Assembly: GCA_902590435.1 (NCBI GenBank)
Contig: CACIWU010000007.1
Coordinates: 1 to 41,820, forward strand
Source: an uncultured SAR324 cluster bacterium
Lineage (GTDB): Bacteria > SAR324 > NAC60-12
Direction of reading: 5' to 3'
Length of the DNA stretch: 41,820 bases
Part shown: positions 18,067 through 26,703 of the stretch, one piece after another
How positions within the stretch are numbered: position 1 is the first letter of the stretch
How the letters are laid out: each line of letters begins with the position of its first letter
Translations under genes and position numbers: made by a program
Notes under the pieces: generated by a model
What the model saw: the letters and a program-made list of their open reading frames with translations, nothing else
What the model was told of the DNA's origin: nothing
The model's database searches: none

Positions 18067-19052
18067 GAATAGCTTCCATATTCAGCTCTAAGAAATGCTG
18101 CTGCTTCTTTTGCAAAATATGTTAAGATCATATTTGCTCCTGCTCTTCTTATTGACAATAGCATTTCCATCATTGCTTTTTCACGATCAATCCAACCTTT
18201 TTGAGATGCGGCAACAACCATCGAATATTCTCCTGAAACATTATATGCCGCAATTGGTACATCAAAAATTTGATATGCACGGGAAATCACATCCAAATAT
18301 GTCAAAGCAGGCTTTACCATTACTATGTCAGCTCCTTGCTCTATATCTAGTGAAATTTCTCTCAAGGCTTCTCTAACATTAGCTGGATCCATTTGATATG
18401 TTTTTTTATCTCCATTTTTTGGTGCTGACTCTAGAGCACCTCTAAAAGGTCCATAAAAAGACGATGCGTACTTGGCTGAATATGCTAATATTCCAACATT
18501 ATAGAAACCGTTAGAGTCAAGAGTTTTTCGAATTTCTCCAACCCTACCGTCCATCATATCTGACGGAGCAACCCAATCTGCTCCTGCTTCCGCATGGGAA
18601 AGAGCCATTTTACATAATACCTGAACAGATTCATCATTTACAATTTCATTTTCAATGACAAGTCCGTCGTGACCATGACTTGTATATGGATCAAGAGCAA
18701 CATCGGTTTGTACACATAAGTCAGGTATAGCTGATTTTATTTCAATTACTGCTTTCTGAACCAAACCATTCGAATCATAAGACTTTGATCCTGATTTGTT
18801 CTTCTCTTTTGAGAAACCAAATAAGTTGACACCACCAACTCCTAGAGCATAAAGTTCTTCACATTCACGAACTATTTCATCCACTGAAAAACGAAATTGT
18901 CCAGGCATACTTACAATTTTTTCTCGTTTTGATTTCCCTTCCGTTACAAACATAGGATAAATTAGCTGACGTGGAGAAATTTCAGTTTCTCTCACCAAAC
19001 CTCGAATTGGTGCTGAAACTCTTAAACGTCTTGGGCGAGAGACTAAATCCAT
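18063..19052 (-). CDS. hemB: Delta-aminolevulinic acid dehydratase (porphobilinogen synthase)
   Basis: 'TDVALDPYTSHGHDGLV', 'GADWVAPSDMMDGRVG', 'ADIVMVKPALTYLDVI', 'AYNVSGEYSMVVAAS'. Confidence 0.97.
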   Translation of the reverse strand: MDLVSRPRRLRVSAPIRGLVRETEISPRQLIYPMFVTEGKSKREKIVSMPGQFRFSVDEIVRECEELYALGVGGVNLFGFSKEKNKSGSKSYDSNGLVQKAVIEIKSAIPDLCVQTDVALDPYTSHGHDGLVIENEIVNDESVQVLCKMALSHAEAGADWVAPSDMMDGRVGEIRKTLDSNGFYNVGILAYSAKYASSFYGPFRGALESAPKNGDKKTYQMDPANVREALREISLDIEQGADIVMVKPALTYLDVISRAYQIFDVPIAAYNVSGEYSMVVAASQKGWIDREKAMMEMLLSIRRAGANMILTYFAKEAAAFLRAEYGSYS

Positions 19053-19307
19053 ATTAAAATCCTTTATCGCAAAAAATAAAAATGGCTAAACTACCTTTTT
19101 TTCTAAAACAAATCGAAATCATTACCAAAATCAAGCAGGGATTCAATTAATTTCGAAATAATATTGAAGTACTTTTAAGTAAAAACATTTACCATAAACA
19201 AAGATATACACAAGCATTGGGAAGATAAGTATAATCATTTTTTTTTAATCAGACAAGAAATTATCTAATATAATTAGAACCAAGATTTTTCAAAATTCCA
19301 ATTAAAA

Positions 19308-20987
19308 TTATTCTTTATTTTTTACAATCAATTCATCTTGAATTTCCTTAAATTTAGATATCTCGTTATGGTATTGAGTATAATATATATTCAAATTTCC
19401 ACGGTCAGTGTCTTCCCAAAATGTAGGCCCTGAAAATTTAAGTCTAGCAAATATTACTTCCATTGTTTTCAAAAATAAAGTTTCTCCCAACAAAGTAAGA
19501 TCCTGTAATGTATCTTTTGCAATAATGCTAACAAATTCATCTTCTTTTTTGTTTATATAGAAAAGTGCCAATCCTATATGTAATAATCTTATTCCATGGT
19601 TTTGACTAAAAAACTGAACTGCAAAATCTCTATTCATATCCTTAAAATTATCGAACATAAGAAACTTGTCCAATATTTCCTGCTGTATTTTTCTATCCCA
19701 ATTATTATTATATATTTTTATTGAAATCTTTTGCATCTCAGACGCCAATGTATCCAAAATAAAAGCTAAAGATTTAGCCCTAGAAATAGCATTAAAGCAT
19801 TGTTGTCCATAAAAAACAAAATATTCAATACATTGCTTTGTTCTTTCAATTTCTCCATGTTCAATCAAATAATCTACAAATTGACCGTAATGGAATACCA
19901 AATTATATAAATTTCGTGGCTCGTTATTGTGTTGTCCATGTTTGAGCGCAAACCTAAAATAAGTATTTAGTCTAATCGTAATTAATTCGACCAAAGCTTG
20001 ATCGTTATTTTCTACAGCCTTTTTCCCTAGTTGACTCAATTGTTCAACGCATAAAGTTGAAAGATCAAATTCTCCAGTATCTAGAAAAATATTGTATACA
20101 TTTCCAATCAATCTAAAACTTTTTTGTTCATAAAAAGTGTGTGATTTTTCCACTTCTTTCAATAAACTTTTCATGGTCCGGAAAGAAATGTCTTCAATTA
20201 TTCTTTGTTGTATTACAAAAAAAGAATCTGAAATATTATTTTTTTGCTCTACAAAATATCCTATTAAAGTGCCAATTCCTTCGATTACCTGAGCTTTGGG
20301 TTCTTTAAAATTAACATATATTAGTAAATCAATTAATTGATTTAATTCTTCAAACAAATTGTGCTGAATATTTGAAAGTTCACTAACAGAATATTTAGCA
20401 TCAGGACCTTTTTTTATTAATTTATTTATTGAGTTATAACTTGATCTTAAAATATTTTCTATAACATTACTTGTTTTTGTAGCTCTTAAAATAGAAAAAA
20501 TAAATGGGAACCCTATAACCAGAGAAATTGTAAGCAAAATGTGAAAATTGAAAATCAAACTTGAAATTATTTGCACTTCTGATTCTGCAAGAACTTTAAT
20601 AGTCAGTGAGTGAACCAAGCAGCCGGCGCCCCACCACACAAATAAAAGACTAGGCCAATTATCCATGTACAAATCAATTAACTTAGGAACATTTTGAGCT
20701 GCAAAAGTTATCACTATTGTAAGGCTACCTAAAATTATAGCAAAGAAAGACAACCAAACAATAGGTGCAAAACCAACATCTAAATCAATCCAATTTGGAT
20801 CTAATCCATTGTCTTCAAAAAATTTAAAGTAAATTGGGAAAAGATATATACGGAACAAAAAATCTGCCAACCCCATAGATAAAAAAATTATCAGACCCGC
20901 TTGTAGAGAACGTGATCCGGTCAGTAATGTTATTAATACTTGTTTGAAACCCCGGATTATATCAGTTGATCCATCCATATAACTCAA
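19308..20987 (-). CDS. Membrane protein of unknown function: N-terminal TM segments, long helical soluble C-terminal region
   Basis: 559 aa; hydrophobic segments in the first ~170 aa, then ~390 aa soluble region; no motif recognised. Confidence 0.7.
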   Translation of the reverse strand: MSYMDGSTDIIRGFKQVLITLLTGSRSLQAGLIIFLSMGLADFLFRIYLFPIYFKFFEDNGLDPNWIDLDVGFAPIVWLSFFAIILGSLTIVITFAAQNVPKLIDLYMDNWPSLLFVWWGAGCLVHSLTIKVLAESEVQIISSLIFNFHILLTISLVIGFPFIFSILRATKTSNVIENILRSSYNSINKLIKKGPDAKYSVSELSNIQHNLFEELNQLIDLLIYVNFKEPKAQVIEGIGTLIGYFVEQKNNISDSFFVIQQRIIEDISFRTMKSLLKEVEKSHTFYEQKSFRLIGNVYNIFLDTGEFDLSTLCVEQLSQLGKKAVENNDQALVELITIRLNTYFRFALKHGQHNNEPRNLYNLVFHYGQFVDYLIEHGEIERTKQCIEYFVFYGQQCFNAISRAKSLAFILDTLASEMQKISIKIYNNNWDRKIQQEILDKFLMFDNFKDMNRDFAVQFFSQNHGIRLLHIGLALFYINKKEDEFVSIIAKDTLQDLTLLGETLFLKTMEVIFARLKFSGPTFWEDTDRGNLNIYYTQYHNEISKFKEIQDELIVKNKE

Positions 20988-21036
20988 ATTATGTTATGGG
21001 TTCAAGTGTTAGTAACCTTTATCTTAGGATCCTACA

Positions 21037-21276
21037 CTATTTTTGATCTTTTTCTTCTGAGGTAATTTCTGTAGGTGATTTCTTAATGAATAAACGCCCT
21101 TCATTATTTTCCAAAATTGCTTGAAAAGGAGGTTTATGCTTCATTGATGAACGTGATGATTCTTCAAGGCTATACAAAGATTTTGCCCTTTTTGTCATAG
21201 TAACTACTTTTTCAAACAAATTCTTTTTGTCCTCATGCTTATGCTCTTCAACAAATTTCAAATAATCGTCTTTCAT
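21037..21276 (-). CDS. Small hypothetical protein (79 aa)
   Basis: Complete ORF in the same orientation as its neighbours; charged composition; no family recognised. Confidence 0.5.
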   Translation of the reverse strand: MKDDYLKFVEEHKHEDKKNLFEKVVTMTKRAKSLYSLEESSRSSMKHKPPFQAILENNEGRLFIKKSPTEITSEEKDQK

Positions 21277-21319
21277 ATTTTTTTATGAGTAATAGTTAAA
21301 TTATAAAAGTGTTACGCAA

Positions 21320-21994
21320 TTATAAAGTCAACAACAACACTTCTGTTTCATTACGAAATACCGAATCTGGAAATTCTTCTAACAATTGTTCTAACAATCT
21401 TTCTGCCTTTTTAAAATCTCCCATACTGATTGCTATTCTTGCCAAAGCCCGCCAACGAATATCATTCCAAGAATTAATGTCAATAGAATCTAACATTAAC
21501 TGAGCCTCAACCCATTGCTTTTTTTGTTCATACAATCCCGCCAAGCTAAGTCTTGATATATTTTTTAGAAAATTTGTAACTTCTGGATGCTCAATTACCT
21601 TTTTAAATTCAGAAATTGATTCGTCAAAATTGGACTGCATGGCATAAATCCTTCCAGATTCCAATAGAGCCAAAACGCTAAGTTTGCTATCAAATTCAGA
21701 CTTTGCGAAATTCTGTAAGGCCAAAATACCCTGACTAATTCTTTCATCTTCAGTTATTGTTAAATCTTCCAGCTTAATTCTTACATTGTGGAAAAGATTT
21801 GCTCGTTCAATCTTTTCCTGAATCAAATATTGTCTAATTCCCCAAATTGTTAATATAATTAATATGAGTAATATACCAATTATCGTATAGAGGCGCTTTT
21901 TTCTATAAGCATGATCAACAAATGTATACAGAAGTTTTTCAGCTTTGTTTGGTTGCAAGATTTCCTTGCGACTCATATTTTCAGCATCACTCAT
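21320..21994 (-). CDS. Membrane-anchored tetratricopeptide (YfgM-like) protein
   Basis: Single TM 'LYTIIGILLILIILTIWGI' then TPR-like repeats ('GRIYAMQSNFDESISEFKKVIEHPEV', 'ARIAISMGDFKKAERLLEQLLEEFP'). Confidence 0.65.
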   Translation of the reverse strand: MSDAENMSRKEILQPNKAEKLLYTFVDHAYRKKRLYTIIGILLILIILTIWGIRQYLIQEKIERANLFHNVRIKLEDLTITEDERISQGILALQNFAKSEFDSKLSVLALLESGRIYAMQSNFDESISEFKKVIEHPEVTNFLKNISRLSLAGLYEQKKQWVEAQLMLDSIDINSWNDIRWRALARIAISMGDFKKAERLLEQLLEEFPDSVFRNETEVLLLTL

Positions 21995-22242
21995 TAAATT
22001 TCCGTCAGTATATAAAAATAACTAATTTTTCTAAAAATTTATTTTCATACAATTTTATGGCATATCGTCAAACCCTTCAAGCAGAATTATTTAAAATATA
22101 GAAAGATTTAATATTTTAATACAATTAATAAGGTTTTTTCTTAACCAAAATAAATTCTATTTACAACCTTAATATCTAATTAGAAAAAAGTTTAAAAAAA
22201 TTTTTATAATAGATGAACTAATTTTTCTAAAAAAAAATAATA

Positions 22243-23853
22243 TTAACCAATTTTCTTAGCCAGTTCTTGAGAAAATTTTGCAGAAATAGCGAAAATTGAT
22301 TCCATTGGATTTGCACCAATCGAAGTTGGAAAAACAGAGCCATCAAAAACAGAAAGATTTTCAACTTCATGGTGAGTTCCTTCAGAGTTAACCACGCTTT
22401 TTTCTGGGTCTTCACCCATAGGACAGCCACCCATCACATGAGCTGAAAACAATCTAGCTTTCAATATTTCCATAGGTAATGAAGAGATGGCCTCTTTGGC
22501 TTTTTTAGGACTTTTATATATTGCAGCATCTCTGTGTACTGGGCTTACTGATTTAGCTCCAGCTGCGAATTGTATGTCCGCCATTACATGAAATGCATCC
22601 CTAATCCCATCCCAAACATAACTTGAAACTGTATAATCTAGACCTGGACTTCCATCTTTTTTTAAAAAAACGCTCCCCCCTATGCTTTCTGGATGGAATC
22701 CATCACGTTGGAGAGCTATTAAAACTTGTAGAAAAGGTCTTTTCCTCATTATTTCAGAGTGAAATTTTCCATGCCCTTCCAAATTAGTTGCAACCAACAT
22801 TGGTTGCAAGGGAGGACACTCTAGCTTAAAACCGGATTTGTTCAAATCTAGTCGAGTATCAATATAATGATCTGAAAAACTTGTCTGAGGTGCTCCGTAT
22901 TCTCCAAAAACCTCGAATGGCATTATTGCTCCAGAGAGATTTACTGGATGCAAAAAAGTTCTCTTGCCAACTATACCATAAGGATTAAAAATTTTGTTTT
23001 TAGAACGCAACAAAACAGCAGGACTTCCAATCCCTCCAGCAGCTAAAACGTAATGTTTTGCTCTTATTTTGAAAAATTTTTTTGATGGAGCATTACCACG
23101 CTTTGTCATTGAAAGACACTTTAGGGAAATAATTCTTCCATTTTTTATTTCAAAATTTTCAGCTCTAGCTTTTGAAATAAGCATTGCGCCTTCTTTTAAT
23201 GCACCAGGTATGGTAGTAATAAGTGTAGACTGTTTCGCATTGGTTGGGCATCCAGTTCCACAATACCCCAAATTTTGACATCCTACTACATTTCTCTTAA
23301 TCTTTCCCCATCCTATTCCAAGTCTAGTACATCCAGTTTCAAGTACACTATTGTTTGCATTTGAAGGTAGAGACCAAGACTGAATTTTATATCTTTTCTC
23401 TACCCATTCAAACCATGGGCTCATTTCGGACTCAGAAAATCCTTTTACACCCATTTGATCAACCCAAAAATTTAGTGTAGTTTCAGGTGTCCTAAAGCTT
23501 GTTGTCCAATTGACTCCTGTGCCTCCTCCTACCATTCTACCTTGAAAAATTTTTATTCCACGATCCCTAGTTTGTCTACTTGCTGATTCCTGATAAAGCA
23601 TTGAGTATGCTTCATCTTCCTTCATACGAAAATCATTTGATGTTTTTAGCGGTCCCTCTTCAACAATAATCACATACAATCCTACTTGAGCTAGTATTTC
23701 TGCAGTATTTCCTCCTCCAGCTCCAGATCCTACAATTACAACATCTGCCTCTAAAGTTTCATCAGAGGTAACTAAAGATGCATCAATATGCTTCCATCCT
23801 TTCTCGAAACCTTTAGAAACATAGTCTATAAATTTTTTCTTTGATTTAACCAT
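22243..23853 (-). CDS. GMC-family FAD-dependent oxidoreductase (start trimmed from the track's 23925 to MVKSKKKF at 23853)
   Basis: 'EADVVIVGSGAGGGNTAEILAQVGLYVIIVEEGP' dinucleotide-binding motif, 'MVGGGTGVNW', C-terminal 'LSVFDGSVFPTSIGANPMESIFAISAKFSQELAKKI'. Confidence 0.9.
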   Translation of the reverse strand: MVKSKKKFIDYVSKGFEKGWKHIDASLVTSDETLEADVVIVGSGAGGGNTAEILAQVGLYVIIVEEGPLKTSNDFRMKEDEAYSMLYQESASRQTRDRGIKIFQGRMVGGGTGVNWTTSFRTPETTLNFWVDQMGVKGFSESEMSPWFEWVEKRYKIQSWSLPSNANNSVLETGCTRLGIGWGKIKRNVVGCQNLGYCGTGCPTNAKQSTLITTIPGALKEGAMLISKARAENFEIKNGRIISLKCLSMTKRGNAPSKKFFKIRAKHYVLAAGGIGSPAVLLRSKNKIFNPYGIVGKRTFLHPVNLSGAIMPFEVFGEYGAPQTSFSDHYIDTRLDLNKSGFKLECPPLQPMLVATNLEGHGKFHSEIMRKRPFLQVLIALQRDGFHPESIGGSVFLKKDGSPGLDYTVSSYVWDGIRDAFHVMADIQFAAGAKSVSPVHRDAAIYKSPKKAKEAISSLPMEILKARLFSAHVMGGCPMGEDPEKSVVNSEGTHHEVENLSVFDGSVFPTSIGANPMESIFAISAKFSQELAKKIG

Positions 23854-23870
23854 ATTAAATTTACTAAAAT

Positions 23871-24440
23871 TTAAGGGATCAGACTGTTTAAATTTATTGG
23901 TCCATAATAACCGCAAAATTCCCAAGATCGTGGATTACCATACCAACAAGCAACTGTTATCTCAACCAAACCCATGTATCCTACACGGAGCTCATTACCT
24001 GTAATAAAATTATCAGGTTCACTTTTACGCCACTTATTTAAAAAATTTTCAATTTCACTTGGATCTTCCCAGGCACTTGGTACACCAGTGATTAAACGAG
24101 GAGTCATAGATAAAATAAAATTGGATTTCATAACTTCAAATAACCGTTTTAATTCCGTTTGAGTCAAAATTGGCAAACCTAAAACAGCTATATCCCAACC
24201 AATAATTATCTCTTTAATTGATAATTCGGCTTCATCTAGTGATGATGGTAAACTATCTGCAAGAATAACCGGAATAAGCTTTGATAAAATTCCACGATCT
24301 TGCAAACTTAAAAATTCAAAGTGATGCCCTAAATCTTCTGGCGCAGGAGGAATAGTTGGAGAAGCAAGACAGGTTTCAAATGCTAAAATTGTAACCCCAC
24401 TAACCGCACTTTTTTTTAACAAACTTCTTCGAGTAAGCAT
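23871..24440 (-). CDS. Gluconate 2-dehydrogenase subunit 3-like protein with Tat-type signal
   Basis: 'MLTRRSLLKKSAVSGVTILAFETCLA' twin-arginine signal; 'FLSLQDRGILSKLIPVILADSLP'; directly upstream of the GMC oxidoreductase gene. Confidence 0.65.
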   Translation of the reverse strand: MLTRRSLLKKSAVSGVTILAFETCLASPTIPPAPEDLGHHFEFLSLQDRGILSKLIPVILADSLPSSLDEAELSIKEIIIGWDIAVLGLPILTQTELKRLFEVMKSNFILSMTPRLITGVPSAWEDPSEIENFLNKWRKSEPDNFITGNELRVGYMGLVEITVACWYGNPRSWEFCGYYGPINLNSLIP

Positions 24441-24509
24441 TTGAGAAAAATTAACAATTTTTATATAAATTTAATTTGTTGGATGTAGGAAAATATTTAG
24501 GAAGAATAA

Positions 24510-25334
24510 TCATCCTTCACAAGAAATCTCTTTTAATTTTGCAGCTTGCCAGAGTAATTCATATTCTTCAAGACTTGTATTTTCAGGTTTTTTCCTTACT
24601 TTCTCTAACTGATCTTCTACGTAGTGGAAACGATTTTCAAATTTAGTATTTCCACGTCTTAATGCCAATTCTGGGTCGAGTTTCAGATGACGTGCAAGAC
24701 TAACAACAGCAAGCAAAATATCTCCTAGTTCTTCTTCTATATTATTCTGCGAGATTACCTCTTCTCCAAGTTCTGTTCTGAGTTCCAAAATTTCTTCATG
24801 AATTTTTTCAAATACTGAATCAATATCAGGCCAATCAAAGCCAACCTTTGCCGCTCTTTTGCCAAGTTTCTCAGCTCTCATTAGAGCAGGCAATGCTAAT
24901 GCTACATCATCAAGAATACTGGGGAATTGACAACCTCTTCGTCTAGCTTTTTGATAACGTTCTTGTTTTTTCTGAGCTTCCCATTCCTCACTTTGGTATT
25001 CCATATCTCGCTTACCTTGTTCTCCAAAAACATGAGGATGCCTTCTTATCATTTTATCAATAATTACTTGGACAACTTCATCAAAATCGAAATAACCTGA
25101 CTCCTCTGCAATACGAGAATGAAAAACTATTTGAAGCAATAAATCTCCTAGTTCCTCCTTTATCGAATCAATATCATTACATTCAATCGCTTCCGATACC
25201 TCATATGCCTCTTCAATTGTGTATGGAGCGACACTAGTAAAAGTTTGCACCTTATCCCATGGACAACCATCTGTTGGATCTCTCAAACGAGCCATTACTT
25301 TTTTCAGGTTTTCAATTGGTGATTTTTCTTTCAT
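24510..25334 (-). CDS. mazG: Nucleoside triphosphate pyrophosphohydrolase MazG
   Basis: 'LRDPTDGCPWDKVQTFTSVAPYTIEEAYEVSEAI...EELGDLLLQIVFHSRIAEE' plus second MazG domain 'EEELGDILLAVVSLARHL'. Confidence 0.97.
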   Translation of the reverse strand: MKEKSPIENLKKVMARLRDPTDGCPWDKVQTFTSVAPYTIEEAYEVSEAIECNDIDSIKEELGDLLLQIVFHSRIAEESGYFDFDEVVQVIIDKMIRRHPHVFGEQGKRDMEYQSEEWEAQKKQERYQKARRRGCQFPSILDDVALALPALMRAEKLGKRAAKVGFDWPDIDSVFEKIHEEILELRTELGEEVISQNNIEEELGDILLAVVSLARHLKLDPELALRRGNTKFENRFHYVEDQLEKVRKKPENTSLEEYELLWQAAKLKEISCEG

Positions 25335-25348
25335 GGACTCTTTTCAGT

Positions 25349-26131
25349 TCAATAATTCCATGACCATGGTATGAGTTTCTCTGGCCTAAATTCATTAATA
25401 AGAGCTCTAGCCAAAACTAGACTAGTATCAATACAAAATATATTACCTATTTTACGTTCCGGAATCCCTATAGGAATTTCAGTACACCCTAAAATAATAG
25501 CTTCTGCTCCCTTGTCCTTTAATGACTCAAAACCATCAATTAATATATTCCTGGCTTTTTTTGTAACAGGATTAGCCTTAACTTTGATACCATATTCCGG
25601 ATTATACAAAGCTTCATTATGGAGATTTTGCTGCAATCTTTTACTAAGAGTACATACATCATAACCATATCCTCTAAGTACTTCTGGATAAAATCCTGCT
25701 TTCCAAGTTCCTATTGTTGAAAGAACTCCAACAGTTTTAACATCTGGACATTCTTTCTTTAAAAATTTAGCAGTCTCTGAAATCATATCAAGTACTTTTA
25801 ACTTTCTTGCTGATTGATTGATTTTTCTTAAAAAAACATCCTTAATTGCCGGAGCATGAGCTGTATTACAAGGTATTCCAATCACAGTAGCACCTTGATC
25901 CATTAGATTTTGTAAATTACTGAATATTGCATGTGCAGGATTTTTTGAGTTTTCCCCCAAAAGAAAACTGGTTCTATCTTCAATCAGACCAGGTGTAGAA
26001 ATTAAGATAGTTGGTAAGTAATCTTGATCTTTTTCAGCTTTAGTTTGCTGTAAAATTTTCAAAGCACAGTCAAGCCCAGCATATGGACCCGCACCACCCA
26101 CAATTCCTATTTTAGTATCATCTTTAACCAT
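25349..26131 (-). CDS. Aspartate/glutamate racemase family protein
   Basis: 'IGIVGGAGPYAGLDCALKIL', 'IGIPCNTAHAPAI', 'AIILGCTEIPI' (two catalytic Cys). Confidence 0.9.
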   Translation of the reverse strand: MVKDDTKIGIVGGAGPYAGLDCALKILQQTKAEKDQDYLPTILISTPGLIEDRTSFLLGENSKNPAHAIFSNLQNLMDQGATVIGIPCNTAHAPAIKDVFLRKINQSARKLKVLDMISETAKFLKKECPDVKTVGVLSTIGTWKAGFYPEVLRGYGYDVCTLSKRLQQNLHNEALYNPEYGIKVKANPVTKKARNILIDGFESLKDKGAEAIILGCTEIPIGIPERKIGNIFCIDTSLVLARALINEFRPEKLIPWSWNY

Positions 26132-26218
26132 TAGATGTATTCAAAAAAAATATTTTGATAGATCTAAAGTAAATATAAATTAAATCCACCGTTTTCAACA
26201 ACAATAGTTTTTTTATCT

Positions 26219-26546
26219 CTAATAATTTATATTTCCATCTCCACCCATACCTATATATAACTCTTTAACATCTTCATTATTTACTTAATTCTGTTCCTGC
26301 TCCATTCATCACCATCCTTCCATTTTCAAATAAGTATCCATATTCGTCATATCGAAGTTCAATATTTGTATTTTGTTATACTAAAAGTCAACTTATTCCT
26401 TATGATTAAGATCTTTTACAATTTCAAAAAATTTATCCTACCAATTGAAACGCAATCCCCATAAAATGTTCATCAAGCAAGATCATTTTTGGTTTTGACT
26501 TCAACGTTCTACTAATTTTCATTACCTGTTGTGAAAATTTTTCACT
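26219..26546 (-). pseudogene. Remnant of a branched-chain amino acid ABC transporter ATPase (livF-like), 3' half only
   Basis: Reverse-strand reading across frames: SEKFSQQVMKISRTLKSKPKMILLDEHFMGIAFQLVG*/IFEIVKDLNHKE*VDF.../QNTNIELRYDEYGYLFENGRMVMNGAGTELSK*/NEDVKELYIGMGGDGNINY*. Matches the LivF layout (..RALMSxPKLLLLDEPSMGLAP..., VEQNxxxAL..ADxGYVLExGRxVxxGxGxEL..., NEDVRxxYLG) with stops and frameshifts. Confidence 0.75.
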
Positions 26547-26594
26547 TACGGAAATTGAATGTTAAACAATAAATAACAAGAAGTTTTTATACTT

Positions 26595-26610
26595 TCAACA
26601 TAATTGTTGA
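26595..26610. promoter_or_regulatory. Inverted repeat TCAACA-TAAT-TGTTGA upstream of phnD
   Basis: Perfect 6-bp arms read directly. Confidence 0.4.
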
Positions 26611-26618
26611 TAGTTATT

Positions 26619-26647
26619 TCAAGAAGGTATATCTTGTATCTTCTTGA
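26619..26647 (+). promoter_or_regulatory. Inverted repeat/hairpin TCAAGAAGGTAT-ATCTT-GTATCTTCTTGA upstream of phnD
   Basis: 12-bp stem as RNA (10 Watson-Crick + 2 G-U), 5-nt loop; no T-run after it. Confidence 0.5.
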
Positions 26648-26703
26648 ATAATGTATTGAATCACTTAATGTATAATTTAAATTTAAAAAAAGAAGGAGAA
26701 AAT

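Noticed and set aside
22227-22430. 67-aa minus-strand ORF
   Set aside because: Alternative frame inside the 3' end of the GMC oxidoreductase gene; Trp/Leu-rich nonsense composition.
23854-23925. N-terminal extension of the GMC oxidoreductase (MGILRLLWTNK...)
   Set aside because: Overlaps the end of the upstream subunit-3-like gene; the internal ATG at 23853 gives a normal N-terminus.
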